Positions 34,054 to 47,814 of a stretch of 64,000 nt of DNA are shown piece by piece; position 1 is the stretch's first letter, and each line of letters opens with the position of its first letter. The stretch spans positions 567,716,651-567,780,650 of the forward strand of contig VDFB02193867.1 of assembly GCA_007258455.2 (NCBI GenBank), written 5' to 3'. The notes under the pieces are model-generated. The model was given only the letters and a program-made list of their open reading frames with translations. It did not search any database and was not told the DNA's origin. Position numbers and translations under genes: made by a program. Source of the DNA: Sequoia sempervirens (Eukaryota > Streptophyta > Pinopsida > Cupressales > Cupressaceae).

Positions 34054-35310
34054 CAATCTTTAATGAAATACATAAACCAAATTATCAAATTAAAAAGTAG
34101 GAGATTTTCCTTCAAATGCAGGAGATTTTTGAAATATGTCTGGATTTTTATTTAAATCATTACAAAGAAACTACAAAATTAAGAGCCACGACCACGACTA
34201 ACCATGTGCATAGCACAAACAAACTATTTGTTTCTTTAAAAAAATAAAAACAAACTATTTGTTTCCTGAAATAAATAAAACAGAATGCAAATCGTCTGTG
34301 TTCCATTTAAGCTGCTCCGCTTTCGAAATTCGCATGAAATAGTTCAACGGAGAGATCTACACGAAAACAATGATTTATTCAATGCAAGGAGGAAATTATG
34401 TAGCATATTGTTTTGAGGAGGCTAAATATTCTAGTTTTACAGTCTGCTTACCTTCGTCCGACATGCCGTCAATGGAGAGCTCAGGATAGGGCTGCTAAGG
34501 CGAACTAGATCTCTGTAATTAAAGCCCATTTACAGGAAGATAGTCCAAAAAAGATTATATCCTTAAGCGGCTGAATGAAATTTTAAAATATTTTGCAGCT
34601 GTATGACTATATTTGGAAAGCGCTAATGAGTTGTAATCTGTTTTTGGCGCTGGCAGAAAATCAAGGAAGATGCAGAGCAAAGCAGACTTATGTTTTGCTA
34701 ATGGTAAAGTTTCTGACACCGATGTGAAAAATTGCAAGGAAAGACGAATGATTTAATGTCTTGATGGCGACACATTTAAAGGGCGATAAAACAGTGAAAA
34801 CCATCGGATGGAGGAAATTTTTTTAATCGACTCCCATGGTACGGCAGACAATACAAGCATTGATCTTCAATTGTAGCTTGCTCTTCCTCACATTGGATAC
34901 ACCTTCGACGTAAATAATAATTTTAAAATTAAATAGATAATTATGAATTTAAACTATTTTATATCAAATTTTAAAATTTGAATTTAAGATAAGGAGATGA
35001 TTCCTTATAATTAAAAGCTTCACAATTAGTTTTATAAAATTACAGTCAAAATAATTGACCATAGTTGAAAGCTTCAACTAGGTGATTCACCATTTTTGCA
35101 AGCTTCACAATTATTTTTAAAAATGAGGTAATTTATTAAAACAAACGAAGGTAACGGTTGGAAACTTCAATTCCGTAAACATACCCTTTATTTACCATAG
35201 ACTTTTATACTTAACTATTCACATTGGAATTAAAATAAATACGACTTTGATAAAAATAAATAAAAAATTGAAAGCATTTTGGATTCCAGCTACTTAGCGA
35301 GCACATTTGT
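34054..35310. other. Intergenic, AT-rich, leading into the laccase promoter
   Basis: No gene seen. A short direct repeat (acaaactatttgtttc) occurs twice near 34210-34270. The glycolate-oxidase-like homology does not continue past 34053. Confidence 0.45.
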
Positions 35311-35317
35311 ACCAAAT
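35311..35317 (+). promoter_or_regulatory. MYB (SMRE-type) motif upstream of laccase
   Basis: ACCAAAT fits the secondary-wall MYB element consensus ACC(A/T)A(A/C)(T/C), 371 bp before the ATG. Lignin-linked laccases are often under MYB46/83-type control, but a 7-bp motif is weak evidence. Confidence 0.25.
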
Positions 35318-35618
35318 ACCACTGTAGAATCATTGGCCGACCCGGAAATTGCAACTAGATTTTCGTCGCCGACGCCGCCGCATTTTGTGAACGCGGTTCC
35401 ATTGTCCTAAACAAAGCATCAGGACGAAAGAACGGAGGAGCAAATATTTTCAACAGAAATAAGAATTAATGATCCGGCATTCGCGTTTTCCTACTCCTTA
35501 CGGCAATCCAATGCAGTGGACCTTCTCAATATCTTACCATGCTTTCCTAAACGAGTAGTTAGGGAAGCGCAATCGGAAAGCAACTGTGCGTAATCGTGTT
35601 TTTCCCGTGCTTTGGATG

Positions 35619-35626
35619 TATAAATA
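35619..35626 (+). promoter_or_regulatory. TATA box of the laccase gene
   Basis: TATAAATA lies 62 bp before the start codon at 35688, placing the transcription start at roughly 35650 with a short leader. The decayed copy at 56180-56720 has lost this motif. Confidence 0.7.
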
Positions 35627-35687
35627 AGCTGCGGGTTTTCTAAATATCTCCATAAGTTTAAGCCGCGTTGCTCGTAAAGTATCAAGC

Positions 35688-38600
35688 ATGGCAAGGTTGT
35701 CAAGTGTGCTAAGATTAAGCTCGCTAGTTTGTTTAATTCTGGTAGCACCATGGGCGGCTTCTGCAGCCCTTGTCCACCACAATTTCACCGTGAGTTTGTT
35801 TCAACCATTCTTTAGAAGCCTAAGAGTTACATACGCCTGATGTAATGATCCGTATTCAGTATGAGCTAAGATATGATGTTTACCTTGTTACAGATTGGAA
35901 CGCAGAGCGTGACTAGAGTATGCAACACGCAGACGCTTGTAACAGTGAATGGACAGTATCCCGGCCCGAGTATTACCGTGCGTGAAGGGGATAATCTTGT
36001 TGTTCATGTGCAGAACAATGCACCATATAATGTTACTCTACATTGGTAACAAAGATTATATTCAAGTATCAATTAATTTTAAAATTAAAGGGCTATCTGC
36101 TTAGAGACTTTAATTGTTTATGATTTTACAGGCATGGAGTACGGCAGTTGAGATCGTGCTGGGCAGACGGACCGGCCTACGTAACGCAGTGTCCGATTAC
36201 CCCTGGGAATAAGTTTACCTACAATTTTACCATCACGGGACAGGAAGGGACGCTGTGGTGGCATGCGCATATCACATATCTGAGAGCTACTGTGCATGGA
36301 GCATTAGTTATTTTGCCCACGGCTGGAAATGATTATCCCTTTCCAAAACCAGATGCCGAGATTCCTATTATTTTAGGTAAAACCCTTGAAAGTATTCTAT
36401 CGCGTTGTTGGAAAGAATTATTAAGCTTTCTGTTGGAAAGTAATTTCTCCCATTGATTGCGGAAATAGAAATTACAGTTTTGCATTAGCAGTATCTATTG
36501 TAATTAGAAATAAACCATAATTTTAACCATAATTTTGTTAAGTTTTTATGTAGTTTGCATGTTCTAGATTTTTTTTAAGTTGTAAACTCTTTTATAAAAG
36601 AGTTTTTATCAAGCAATCAAATCTGATAAATCTGATAAAGTAATAAAACTATAATTTGTGTGTAAAGTAATAAAACTATAATTTGTGTGCAGCAGCATGT
36701 TGGGAGAATTGTTGTGTTTGTGTTTATCTGAATCGGTACATTGAACAAATTATTGTATTTCTATATATTTGTGTTAATTTCTTTTATGTGTTATGTTTTT
36801 TTTTTTAATCTCCATTCAATCTAACACTCCCAAGGAGAGAGTGGGCAGCTTGCATGCAAACTGTCCAGACTGAAAGCACTCGGCCACCTCGATTTTTATT
36901 TTAGCCACGAAGTGAAGATATCCCTCGTACAAACACTTTGCTTTACGTCTTCTTTTAAGAAATTTTTCCCATTCAAATATTTTTCTTTACGTCTAAAAAC
37001 GGTAAAATTCCAATTCTTCAGCTCTACATAAACAGCCAATTGTACTCATTCAATGTTTGTGTTTACGACCTCTTTAAGATTCTTCAGAGTAGTTTCTCAT
37101 GAAATATTTATCAGTAAACCATCACATCATGTCAAAAATGTAGACGGAAGCTTTGACGTTACCTTTCAGACATAGAAAAAGAATTCTCATGAGATCAGAT
37201 AAAAATCTGTTTTACGCTCTCTTTAAGTTTAAGCTATGCCATGACCTCTTCGAAATCTATCCAATAAATGTTGATATCTTTGTATTATGGGGAAATATTA
37301 TTAATAAAAGATACTTAGGATGGATGAAATAATATGTATTTTTCAAAGTGAAGTAGAATAATTTATAAAGAGTTTAATTTAAATTAGGTTGTGTGATGGG
37401 AAGCTGTAAATAGATTAAACAGTTATGTCTACAGGCTTATAAAATCAGGATGTTTATCCTTTTTCTCTGTATAGTATTTAGGGCTAATGTTCTAAATTTC
37501 TTCCTATTGTTAATATACACCTAAAAGAAAAGATAACAGAATATGGGTTGTCAGTTTAATTTTACATTGTCTACTGTGTTCAGGTGAATGGTGGAATGCC
37601 AATGTGGAAGATGTAATAGCAGATGCCGTTCGAAGAGGAGCTGTGCCAAATGATTCGGATGCATACACCATCAATAGCCAGCCAGGGGACTTTTTCCCCT
37701 GCTCTTCAAATGGTTTGTGTATTAACAGAGTATTATTAAACAAAGCATAGATCGATAGTAGTTTTCGACAGATAATTAAACAATGAATGAATTGGGAATG
37801 CAGATACAACGAGAATACTGGTCGAGGCGGGAAGAACCTACCTGCTGAGGATCGTAAACTGTGCCATGATTCATTCCTACTTCTTCAAGATTGCGCAACA
37901 CAATATGACTGTTGTGGCCGTGGATGCCGTGTATACCAAACCATATGAAACAGATGTGCTTCTCACACACCCGGGTAACACCATGGATGTGCTCATAACA
38001 ACTTCTCAGCAATCCGGACAGTTTTACATTGGCACCCGCGTATACAACAGTCAACCTACTGGAACTGGATTCTTAAATACCACCACAACTGCAATATTGC
38101 AATACCAGGACTGCAGTAATACGTCTGTACCCATGCTGCCCAATTTTCCTGCATTCAACGATACCACAACGGCATTCAAATTCAGTAGCGAGCTCAGAAG
38201 TTTGAGGGCTTCAGTGCCTCAGACTGTAGACGAGGAAATGTTTATGACAGAGGGGTTTGGACTTGTTAGCTGTCCCAACAATTCGTGCGCGGGGCTCTTT
38301 GGCGGTAGAGCTGTTGGAAGCTTTAGTAATATTTCATTTGTAAGGCCGGATATTGCTGTTTTGCAGGCTTACTATTTTGGTATAGATGGAGTTTTTACAA
38401 GAGATTTCCCAAATAATCCTCTGCTGGCATTTAATTACACGGGAACTGTGCCACGGAGTCTTTGGGAACCCGAGTTGGGGGCGAAGGTAAAGGTTCTAAA
38501 ATTCAATAGTAGTGTGCAAATAGTGTTTCAGAACACTGGGATTATCACACTGCAGAACCATCCTATACACCTTCATGGCCATGATTTTTATGTTGTGGGG

Positions 38601-39028
38601 CAAGGCTTTGGCAACTATAATTCCCAAACAGATCCTGCAAATTTCAATCTTGAAGATCCACAGATGATGAACACCCTGGGAGTTCCTACAGCTGGGTGGG
38701 CTGCCATCCGATTTAGGGCCAATAATCCAGGTAAGATGGTTTAAATTGTACTATTTTGAGGGGAGAGTAAATGTTATAGTTTCGAGCCATATATCTGGGC
38801 ACAACTGTTTATAAACCCGAATTTATAATGACTTTTTTTTTGTCTTCAAAAGTAAATTAGATAATAGAATTCGTTTGTTTCTGTTGTTACATAACAGGGG
38901 TTTGGCTGATGCATTGCCATTTTGAATCCCATTCGGAGCTTGGTTTTGAGATGGTGTTTATTACCGAGGATGGGCTAGGAAGTTTGGACAAGTTGCCTCC
39001 TCCTCCACCTGATCTACCTCAGTGCTAG
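35688..39028 (+). CDS. Laccase (multicopper oxidase), six exons, apparently intact
   Basis: Secreted blue copper oxidase that oxidises phenolics such as monolignols with reduction of O2 to water in the cell wall. Exons: 35688-35789, 35894-36045, 36132-36376, 37584-37712, 37804-38730 and 38898-39028. All introns are GT-AG, and exon sizes 152, 245 and 129 bp are those usual in plant laccases. The product is 561 residues with no stop or frameshift. Residues 1-26 form a signal peptide (hydrophobic [14 protein letters not shown]). Copper motifs: HWHG 84-87, WWHAH 127-131, HPIHLHG 462-468, and HCHFESH 524-530 with Cys525. The residue at the type-1 copper axial position (Cys+10) is Phe535, where plant laccases usually have Leu or Met. 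Several N-glycosylation sites (NFT, NVT, NTT) are present. Two decayed copies in the same orientation flank it. Which laccase clade it belongs to, and whether it acts in lignification, cannot be told here. Confidence 0.95.
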
Positions 39029-39145
39029 AAGCCTAGATGGTCATCTTCAACTATCCCGTGGCTTTTTGAAAAAAAGCCAATTTCAAACGAAGTTTAATAA
39101 GCCATGAGATTGAGAAATTCCTTTCGAGGACTGTTCAGATTCCAT

Positions 39146-39151
39146 AATAAA
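39146..39151 (+). terminator. Possible polyadenylation signal of the laccase gene
   Basis: AATAAA lies about 118 bp after the stop codon. Plausible in position, but such motifs are common in AT-rich DNA. Confidence 0.35.
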
Positions 39152-42100
39152 AGAGACATTGAGTGGCGCTTTGAAAGAATATAAAGTGAAAAGTCGCCAC
39201 CTTTAACATGTCAACAGAGTATGGCTCTTGTAACAGTTATTAATTTCAAAGTGAAATTTCCTGAATCATAATATAGGCAATTATATTGTAGCCCTCACTC
39301 AAGTTTGTTTTATATAGTAACGAAATGTAAATCTCCATGGTGCATTGGTTTTAAGTTTAAATGGAATATAAATTTTAAAAAATAAAAATGATAGATGATG
39401 GGAGGTACAATTATTTATGATATATTATAGGAATGATAATATGAAATGTATGACACATACCATCTAAGCAATCTCCATATTCAATGAATTCAAAGAGCAT
39501 TTTATCAAAAGCTACAAAAGAATATTTGACTATCATTCAAAATTAAATCTTATAACTATTTTATTTTGTTAGTTTGTTATTATTTCAAGAATTTTCTTCC
39601 ACAAATTGATTAAAAATAACATTTACTTTAATTTTAATTTTTTGTAAATTTTACAAGTGATAAAATATACAAGAGCTCTTGGTTGTTAGATGAATCATTC
39701 AATAACAGTAGACTGCGAATACCCAGTTAGAATAATGTAAAAACTGAAAAGGAGATGGATATGTTTAATCAACCGAACATATGCCATGCTCTTTGCACCC
39801 ACTTTATCAAATAATATTTAAATAAGTATTTATTTATTAATTCATTATTGATTTCTTATGTCCAATGCTTGGTGTGGCTTACACATGTTATGGTTTTATG
39901 GGCCAACCTTAGTCATTTACGTTTCCGATGAGATAAATTGAGATAATTTAAAATGACTTTGACCATATGCTAAGCGTAATTTAGATACTCATAATTTTAT
40001 ATATAAATTTTGATAATATCTTAAATAAATTATGTTTAATAAGTCAAATGTGGAAAATTATGATTTGCATTTGGATATTACATAAGGTTTTGGATAATGT
40101 GATTTAATTATTACGCTAATGGCATGTAATTACGTCGAGAGGCATTATACAGTGAAAGCATTGAAGGAATATTCTCCGTAAAGTTTTTGAAGCTGCATTG
40201 AAAATGATAGGCATAAAATATATACATATACATATGAAAAATAGAAATATTAAATTCATTAAAAGTTAATTTAATAAAAAACTAATCTTGTTTCTTGCTT
40301 CCGTAACTTTTTTCCCCTAACCATTGCTCTCTAGCCGTTCTTGCGCATTTATGTTGTACGAATGTGAACAAAGACTCTTCAGAATATAGTAGACCCAAAT
40401 GAAAAAGACCATCTGCAAGCTTTAGAATGAGCCAACGAAAGACTCAAGCTATTTCAACTTGATGTTTTAGACTATGATGTAATGGTTGCTACAATCAACG
40501 GTGAAAAATAATCAATAAAAAATTATCCTGCTATAGATTTGGTATCCAGTATCAAAGACTCTTGTGGAGGAAGCAGCACGGGAATACATCCAGACCCACA
40601 AAATAGACATGGTGGCTGTTCATCCTTCCACTTACTTGGGACCTCGTTTACAACCCAAATTGAACGCCAGCTCTGCTGCTTAGGATTTCCACGATGGCTC
40701 CAGTGGTCCCATCATGCAGGCAACACATGTTTGTTTGCAACCTGGACCTCTTTAGCTGTTAATTTATTTCAATTTTTTTATACATGAATTTTGTGAGGAT
40801 GCGTGGGGCAATGCATGTCTTAGGTTTTTCTAGAGGTTAAACCTGTTTAAGGTTTTCCTTTTTACTACATGAACTTTTGAGAAAGTGTGGGCAATTTTCA
40901 ATTGGGTTTGAATTGAATTTATGACCTTAATTGTAATGCCATTTTTCTTTGCAAGTTATTACATGCAAGTAATTTGATTAGTAAAATCATCAAGTTCAAA
41001 GAAATTTTCTTTAGCTCGTGAATTTTAAAGTTTATGAAGTTTGGTTCTAAATTGACTATACTTGCATCAAATTTAATTTCTACTTCTATTCTTTGTAGCT
41101 TGAGCTTGCTAAATCAAGCGGCTTCACTCACCTGCAACCATGTGTTTTGAAAATATTTTGGTGAATTGTGGATATTTATATTTTTACCTTACATGTCTAT
41201 CTGGTTTGTTGTGCTTGTATTTTAAGGTCTATAAAATCTGCACTTGTGTGCCCGGTTTGCAAAGTACTATGTTCACGTAGAGGTAATTTGCAATCTATAT
41301 TTTGCATATAATGGTTTTGTAATAGTATTTGGAGGGTCTTTGGTTAAATTGCTTTTTTATTTCTTACCCATGGGCTTAGCTCTAGCTTGAAAATTTTATC
41401 TATTTTTATATCAAAATTAAAAGCCAATGCAATAAGATAACATATTATAAAACATATTACATGGTCAAAATGTTGAGGGAATTCAAATGGTTATATTATG
41501 TCATGTGTTGGATTTTTCCTCAAAAATACACATGTCAATATAAATGATTAAGAGTTTCTTAGAGACTCCAAACCCACCATGGGAAGCACTGATACCAATA
41601 TGTATGAATACTAATATAATATATTGTAGACATGCAAAATTAGCATTATGCTCTCAATTCACGTTCATCCACTCATTAAATAAATCAAGTTCACCTTCAT
41701 CCATGCATCAGATAAATCAAACTCATCAAATCCATTCACCAAGTAAATCAGGATTATTAAATAAATCAAACATTCATTTAATTAAATCCAAATGCATTTT
41801 CCATCCTTTTATGATTTAAATAAATCAAATATTTAAATCAAATAAGTCAAACTCACCTAATCATCATGCTAGCTAATTAATCTTGATTAAATCTAATCTA
41901 ATGCATGTCACATCCTCTAGATAATCCCACTTGCACAAATAAATCCATTTATTGATTTATTAAAATCAACATTTTCACTCAACATGGCATCTTCCCTCAA
42001 ATTTGAATTCAAAAGCAAGTTGAAAGGTACATCCAACAAGGCATTTAATAGGTCTTACATGTCCCTTACACAAGTCAAACTCAGCATTAACTCTCATTTC

Positions 42101-43239
42101 AAATTTGAAATTTCCCCCTCTTGGGCACATTTTTCAAATCTTGCACATCCCTCAACCTATGGCATGATGACAAGTGGCCTCTTTTCATTGGCCTATTTTT
42201 AGTCCCACATTGGTCCCTTTTCAACACTCTTAGCATTTGAAAATCTACAAATAGAGATCATCATCCTTGATCAAATCCTCCACAATCTCTTGCAAAGTCA
42301 CTCTCCTTGAGAACTGATTTTGCCCATCGTACTCCATCACCATCATTGGCATTATAACATTTAGCTTATCTTAGCAAGGATTGGGAAAGGGCTATTTTCT
42401 ACAATAGTACCAATCCAATATGAGATGTTATTTACTTCATGATTTATTGTATGTTTTCATCTAGTTTATCTAATCCTTTTGTTGTTTTGATTGCATCATT
42501 AAAGCATGTTGACTCATCTCATATGGATGTTAAAATCTTGATTTGTTTTAAACTAACCATGCTAATGTGTGTTGTTTGTTTTGAGCAAAATGCAGATTTC
42601 ACCATCTACATATATAAGTGATGAATAATCCATTACACAAGGATAAATTGCAACATGGTAGACAAGAAAGGCACCTCATGTAAATCCATAATTATAAATT
42701 GCATGTAATTTAATATTACAATGGTTGAAGAGTGTAGAGAGCTCACCACTTTTATTTGAAATAACATTGCCCAAAAGAGATTACTAAATCGTTGTATATT
42801 TTTGAAGAAGAATTGTGTAGCTAATATCCGATCATATTAATCTTATATCTCATTAGTGATTTAAGGTGATGAATTTTTTTGTAAAGATGAGCTCCTATCA
42901 ACCATCAATTTCCCTTATCTTATGCTTTCTTCAAGGTTTTATATATAAAAAGGTATAATGTTAAATATTATATACTTGGTGATTTTAAAACTAAAAAATA
43001 TTATGATTGATCAAATGAATGCCAACAAGTGAATATCGTGCTCTCTCATAACTCTCGATCCTCCCACTCTCCTACCTGTTTAAATGGTTTTTTTCTCACC
43101 TAATGGTTCTTTGTCTCCTCCTGCATGTGATTTGGCACTACTTACTCTTGGTGGTGCCTCTATTTTTCTACCTATGCTACATGACATATCCCTTGTTGTT
43201 CCTTCAATTAAGATCTTTCTTGTGGTGGAGGGGTCTATT
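39152..43239. other. AT-rich intergenic region with degenerate short repeats
   Basis: No supported gene. The part 41640-41960 carries many imperfect (a)taaatcaa(a/g) units. At 42200-42360 a stretch beginning tcccacattggtccc, followed by ctacaaatagag, looks like the promoter part of an LTR, but I found no matching partner. An open frame at 43084-43380 shows nothing recognisable. Confidence 0.4.
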
Positions 43240-43631
43240 TCAGGTGAAAGAATAAAAATTTATTCCCCCAAGTACATAGTTTATTCTTTAACTTATTTAA
43301 GTACCATTTCCACATATCAGAAAGTGAAACTCCGAACCCAAACGAAATACCCAAGTAGTAAGAGATCTTCCCATGTTTAATTTTCTTCCACTTTTTTGAT
43401 ATCCAATCAGGGACAGGATCAGTTTTCACCATAAGGAATTTAGTTTTATGAGTAGCCAACTTAGAACCAGACACAACAAAATATAATTCAAGAGCCCCCA
43501 TCACATTCTCTATCTCCTCTTTTGAGTTATGCAGGAAAAGTAAACTATCATCAAAAAAGTGTGAATTAAGAATTGCATCACCATTAGGTAAATAAATACC
43601 CCTTATCAAGTACTTTTGATTATACTTCTAC
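43240..43631 (-). pseudogene. LINE reverse transcriptase, 3' part (split from 54676-55935)
   Basis: The minus strand reads GIYLPNGDAILNSHFFDDSLLFL, where FFDD stands for the FADD catalytic motif of L1-type reverse transcriptases. It continues SGSKLATHKTKFL, WKKIKHGKISYYLGISFG and MWKWYLNKLKNKLCTWGNKF. It breaks off near 43240. The 5' part is beyond the LARD-like element on the right, so one LINE copy was split. Endonuclease and tail are not seen. Confidence 0.88.
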
Positions 43632-43636
43632 AAAAG

Positions 43637-46600
43637 TGTCACACCCCTAACTCTAACTATGTTTTACTTTTTACTTTGAAGTAATTAGTAGATGATTATG
43701 CAAGTTCAATGATTTGACGTTTAGTTAAAATGGCTAGAAAAATCAATGTTTTCATGAGTCATGTTTATTTGACTAAAATTTAACATGTTTTTAAAATTTG
43801 TCAAGATGTGATGATCTCATGAGGATTATGAAAATGATTACTGAAACACTAATCTTGTGTTGTTGATTGCAAGTTGCATACAGGAAATAGGTTTCCACCC
43901 TCCGAAAAAGGGAGGGAGAGCATCATCAGAGAGAAGGGAATAGATAGAAGGAAGAACAGGTTGTCACCGTCTTAAGTCTATTCTAGTTGCTTAACGTCAA
44001 CCTAGTCATTTTGGGGATACTGACATCGTCAAGGTTGAACATTAGTTGTTTTGTGACTGAGACAATTTTCTAGAGCATGCTTCTTATGTCGTAAATGAGT
44101 TTACGCTGTGACCTCAATTGCGTAAGTGGTTGTTCATTTTGTCTTTTTTTCTTTATAATAGTTTGAATTGGCTTATTAGGTCATGGAACTAATATTATAA
44201 CATGATTCCTTGCAAAAGGAATTCATTTTGATGATCATCCTTGAGTTCGTTTTAAGGAGTGAATACACCAGAGAGACGACATAAGATCAAAGTCATCGAT
44301 CATGTAAGATTGTATTACCAACTCTTAATTTCTAAATGATTGTCATCTATATATGTTCAATCTTTAAATGCTTTAACTTAATGACTCTCATTATGATATT
44401 ACATATGGACATTGATCATTTATGATCATTGTTGAATTCGTTCATTTGACAAATATACTGGTTAGATGATCTAACGATCTATGTCGTCAACATTTCCCAT
44501 GATGTTATTATTTCTTAAAGTATTATTATGTTAAATTATATGTTGAAAATTGGCAACGACTACATAAGTCAAGAGTTAAGTGATAAGATCCAACTATTAT
44601 TTAGAGAAGAGCAATATTGCTTTGATGAAATGGTTCAACTCATAGAATCTTTGGTAATGGCTTTAACTTTTATGTTTATGTGTATTGCATAGTTTATATA
44701 CCTTATGCAAACTACATAGGCCGTGGCATGGCATTAAGGGGTGATAGTTATATATATATATATAGTTAATACCTTTATGCTAATATCAATGATATAATGG
44801 TTATGGCAGTAGCGAATTTTGGCATATTTAACCAAACTTATCTTTCTCCAATGATGGCGCACCCATTTATTATGGAAAGATTATTCGTTCCACATTGTGG
44901 TAACCTCTTTCTCGTGCAGGAGATAAAATTCTTGGCAACCGTTTCTTTAATGGTTTCTTGCTAATTCAGGAGGGCAGTTTTGGAAGCGATAGAGAGAGAG
45001 TGGGGAGGTAATTTTTATGCACTTTGGTGCTAAATTTTAAAGGATGGTCTATCATCTGTTTCACAGTCATGGTGAGTATAAAAATGGGAAATGTCCCCAT
45101 TTATGGGGGAATGGAGGGAGAACGAGTGCAACCCAAGAGTATAGGGGGGCCCGGGAAGAACTATCTCAGGGGGGGGAGAAACATCACTCTCATCCACTAA
45201 ACTGCGTTGGTAATCAGTCACTAGCTTTGCAAAATGCCAGGAGAGTGGTAACTTTAGGGAGGGAAGCATTTTAGGAGATATGAAGCACAACATATGCTGG
45301 AAGCATGGCATCCATATCTACATCTCAATACATGAGTTAACGTCTGAAACTAATAGTTTGGGGTGTGACGCGGTAAAGAGAAGTAAATCCTCATGCTCTA
45401 AATATTATTTGGATCCACTCGGAGCCTTGAGTGGCCGTTGTTGGTCTTTATGAAGGCCTATATCTTTCAAGAATCCTTTAGTAAATATACTACGACCTTC
45501 ATTAACATAAACCTCTACTATGAGCTCAAACAACCTCTACATCTTTTCTCTTTTGGTAGTTGGCATCGTGATAGTAAATATCAAATCCAAAAGCAAGAAA
45601 TACATCTTCAATGATTTGATCCATTGTAATCTTGCTATGGCACTCATTCTATGAGGTGATTTTTCTTGGAGGGAAACTAAGAGGATAAGAACAACTAGTT
45701 CAGAAAATGGCAAATATTCTTTAGGCAATTGGAAAAGATCTAGCCATGTAAGCTAAATATCCAAATAGCTATCTGAAAGGTAAGTAGTCTTTCTTCTCGT
45801 TAGTACGGGAATAGTCTTTTCCTTGTACGTATGCATATATACACTGTGTAGATAATGGTTTATTAAAACTGGTAATGTGATAGTTATGCCTTAACCCAAC
45901 TCATTCATGAATCATTATTAGATTTCTTTAAATCTCCATGATGAGAAAGTTTAATTCTTGATTCCTTGGAATGATTTAGATGCTTAAAGGTAGATCTAGT
46001 ATGATACCTCAAACCCTCCTTGGCATAGTCGAGTTTGGACATTTAACCAAGCTTGAGAAAGCTTGTCTTATAATGAAGTAGAGGAGTGTTATCTTCTTCA
46101 TATGTTCCTCATGCGAAATTGAGTCTTGCATGTCTTTGTAAATTAAACCAGAGAATAGGCGAGCCAAGGATGTGGACATTTAAATAGCCTTTCTATTAAT
46201 GACTATCACTTATGTTATGTTATCTCGAGAGAGGGAGTAAACTAGGCAATGCAAGGATGAAAATCTCATAGTTCTTGTTCAATAGAACTTATGTTAGTGC
46301 TAAGTGCACAAAAGATGAAGATAGCCCAAGATTGGGTATTGCTGGAATGCTTTACCTCAAGGTGAGACAAAAGGAGAGATTCATAACTTAATTCAATATG
46401 ATGGTGGTAAACTATAGTGATTGATAAATGTTTAAGTAATAAAGGAAGTTATATATGAGTTCATAACTTAACCTATGTAGAAAGTCAGTAGACTCAAATA
46501 GACCAAGGGGTCAAAAATAGGTCATTATCTTTTATAAGTCAAATCTTTTTAGGGCTTGAAAGATTAACTTAGATCAAGATCATTGATATGAAATGTTAGT

Positions 46601-47799
46601 ATACTCTTGATATTATATTAGTGAGGGTATACCTTGGAAACTATGTTTGTTCATGTATGTATAGTGTGAACTCAAACAATGCCAAGTGGTCTAGGAAAGA
46701 CTAAAAGCTTTGGTCCTTATGATTTGTTACAGTTATGTTATTCCCCTTGGAAAATCAAGGATGTTGATATTTCCATGTGTTGGGCTAGAGAAGCTAAACC
46801 CTAGTATTGAACAAGGAGGATATAGGAAATATGTAATGCTTATGTCAAATATGACATTGTATATATGTATGTATATTGATTGACAATGAAAGGTCGATAA
46901 ACCATAGAACAAGGCAGGGAGTCTTTATAATACCTTAAGAGATTCTACGATAATGTCAAAACTCGATTTAACACATCAAGATGTTGGGTATTGAATCTTG
47001 AGAGTAAAATGACAGGAAGTCATAAACCCTAGATATTGCAAGGATGCAATAAGGGACTTTTAAAAGGTTGAAATCCTTAAGACTTTACATTGATTGAATA
47101 TCCTAGGCTAAGGATTATTTCTAAGTCAGATTCGCTAGAATGGATTTTTCTATACAGATTAGTTGTGTCTAGAATACCAAATAAAGTAAGAAAAACTATA
47201 GGATGAGATAGTTTTCTAAGACGAGTCAGAGGTGTGTGTCTAGATGGAACAACCAATCAGAAAAATCATTACTTAGCTAGAATGGATCTAGAGTTGTATG
47301 GTCGATTGAGTATTGTCGGACACATCACTAGGACTCAGATGATGAAACTTGATAGTTCCTTATATCTATACCCTTCATGAAGGGCCAGGGCGCTTCCAGT
47401 TAGAAAGTGTGCAGGGGACCACTTGAGTCCGTGGTTGGAGGAAAAGCACTAGGATGATGCTCTCCCTCTGAAGCAGAAGACTCACCGAGTCTCGTGAAGT
47501 TCAACATCAACATTTTGGATGCAGTGAACTCCATGTTATGGTTTATGGCAATCAACTTATGAGGTAAAACTATTCTTTATGTTATGGTGTAACATAATTC
47601 TCTTGATTCTGGTTGCAATTATATGTGAATTCAAATTTGAATTTATCTAGACAAGTTGTACTGTTGTACTTTATTTTTGTGCTTATACAAATGTTTTAAT
47701 TAAAAATAAAAATAAAAATTCTCTCTCATGTTTACTAAGTTTATTTACCTTCTAGTAAATTCTTGAGATTACTTGAGTATTTAGAAGAGGGATGTTACA
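43637..47799 (+). repeat. 5' LTR of the LARD-like element
   Basis: 4,163 bp, tgtcacacccc to gggatgttaca. No long open frame. A TA microsatellite (about 44752-44764) and a gently GC-richer patch at 45070-45180 are shared with the other LTR. Confidence 0.93.
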
Positions 47800-47801
47800 T
47801 A

Positions 47802-47814
47802 TGGTATCAGAGTT
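47802..47814 (+). other. Primer-binding site of the LARD-like element
   Basis: TGGTATCAGAGTT, two bases after the LTR, matches the initiator-Met tRNA complement (TGGTATCAGAGC) over 11 bases. Confidence 0.9.

Noticed and set aside
42190..42420. LTR-like promoter segment (tcccacattggtccc, ctacaaatagag)
   Set aside because: Suggestive of a solo LTR or of an upstream promoter, but I could not define both ends or a target duplication.
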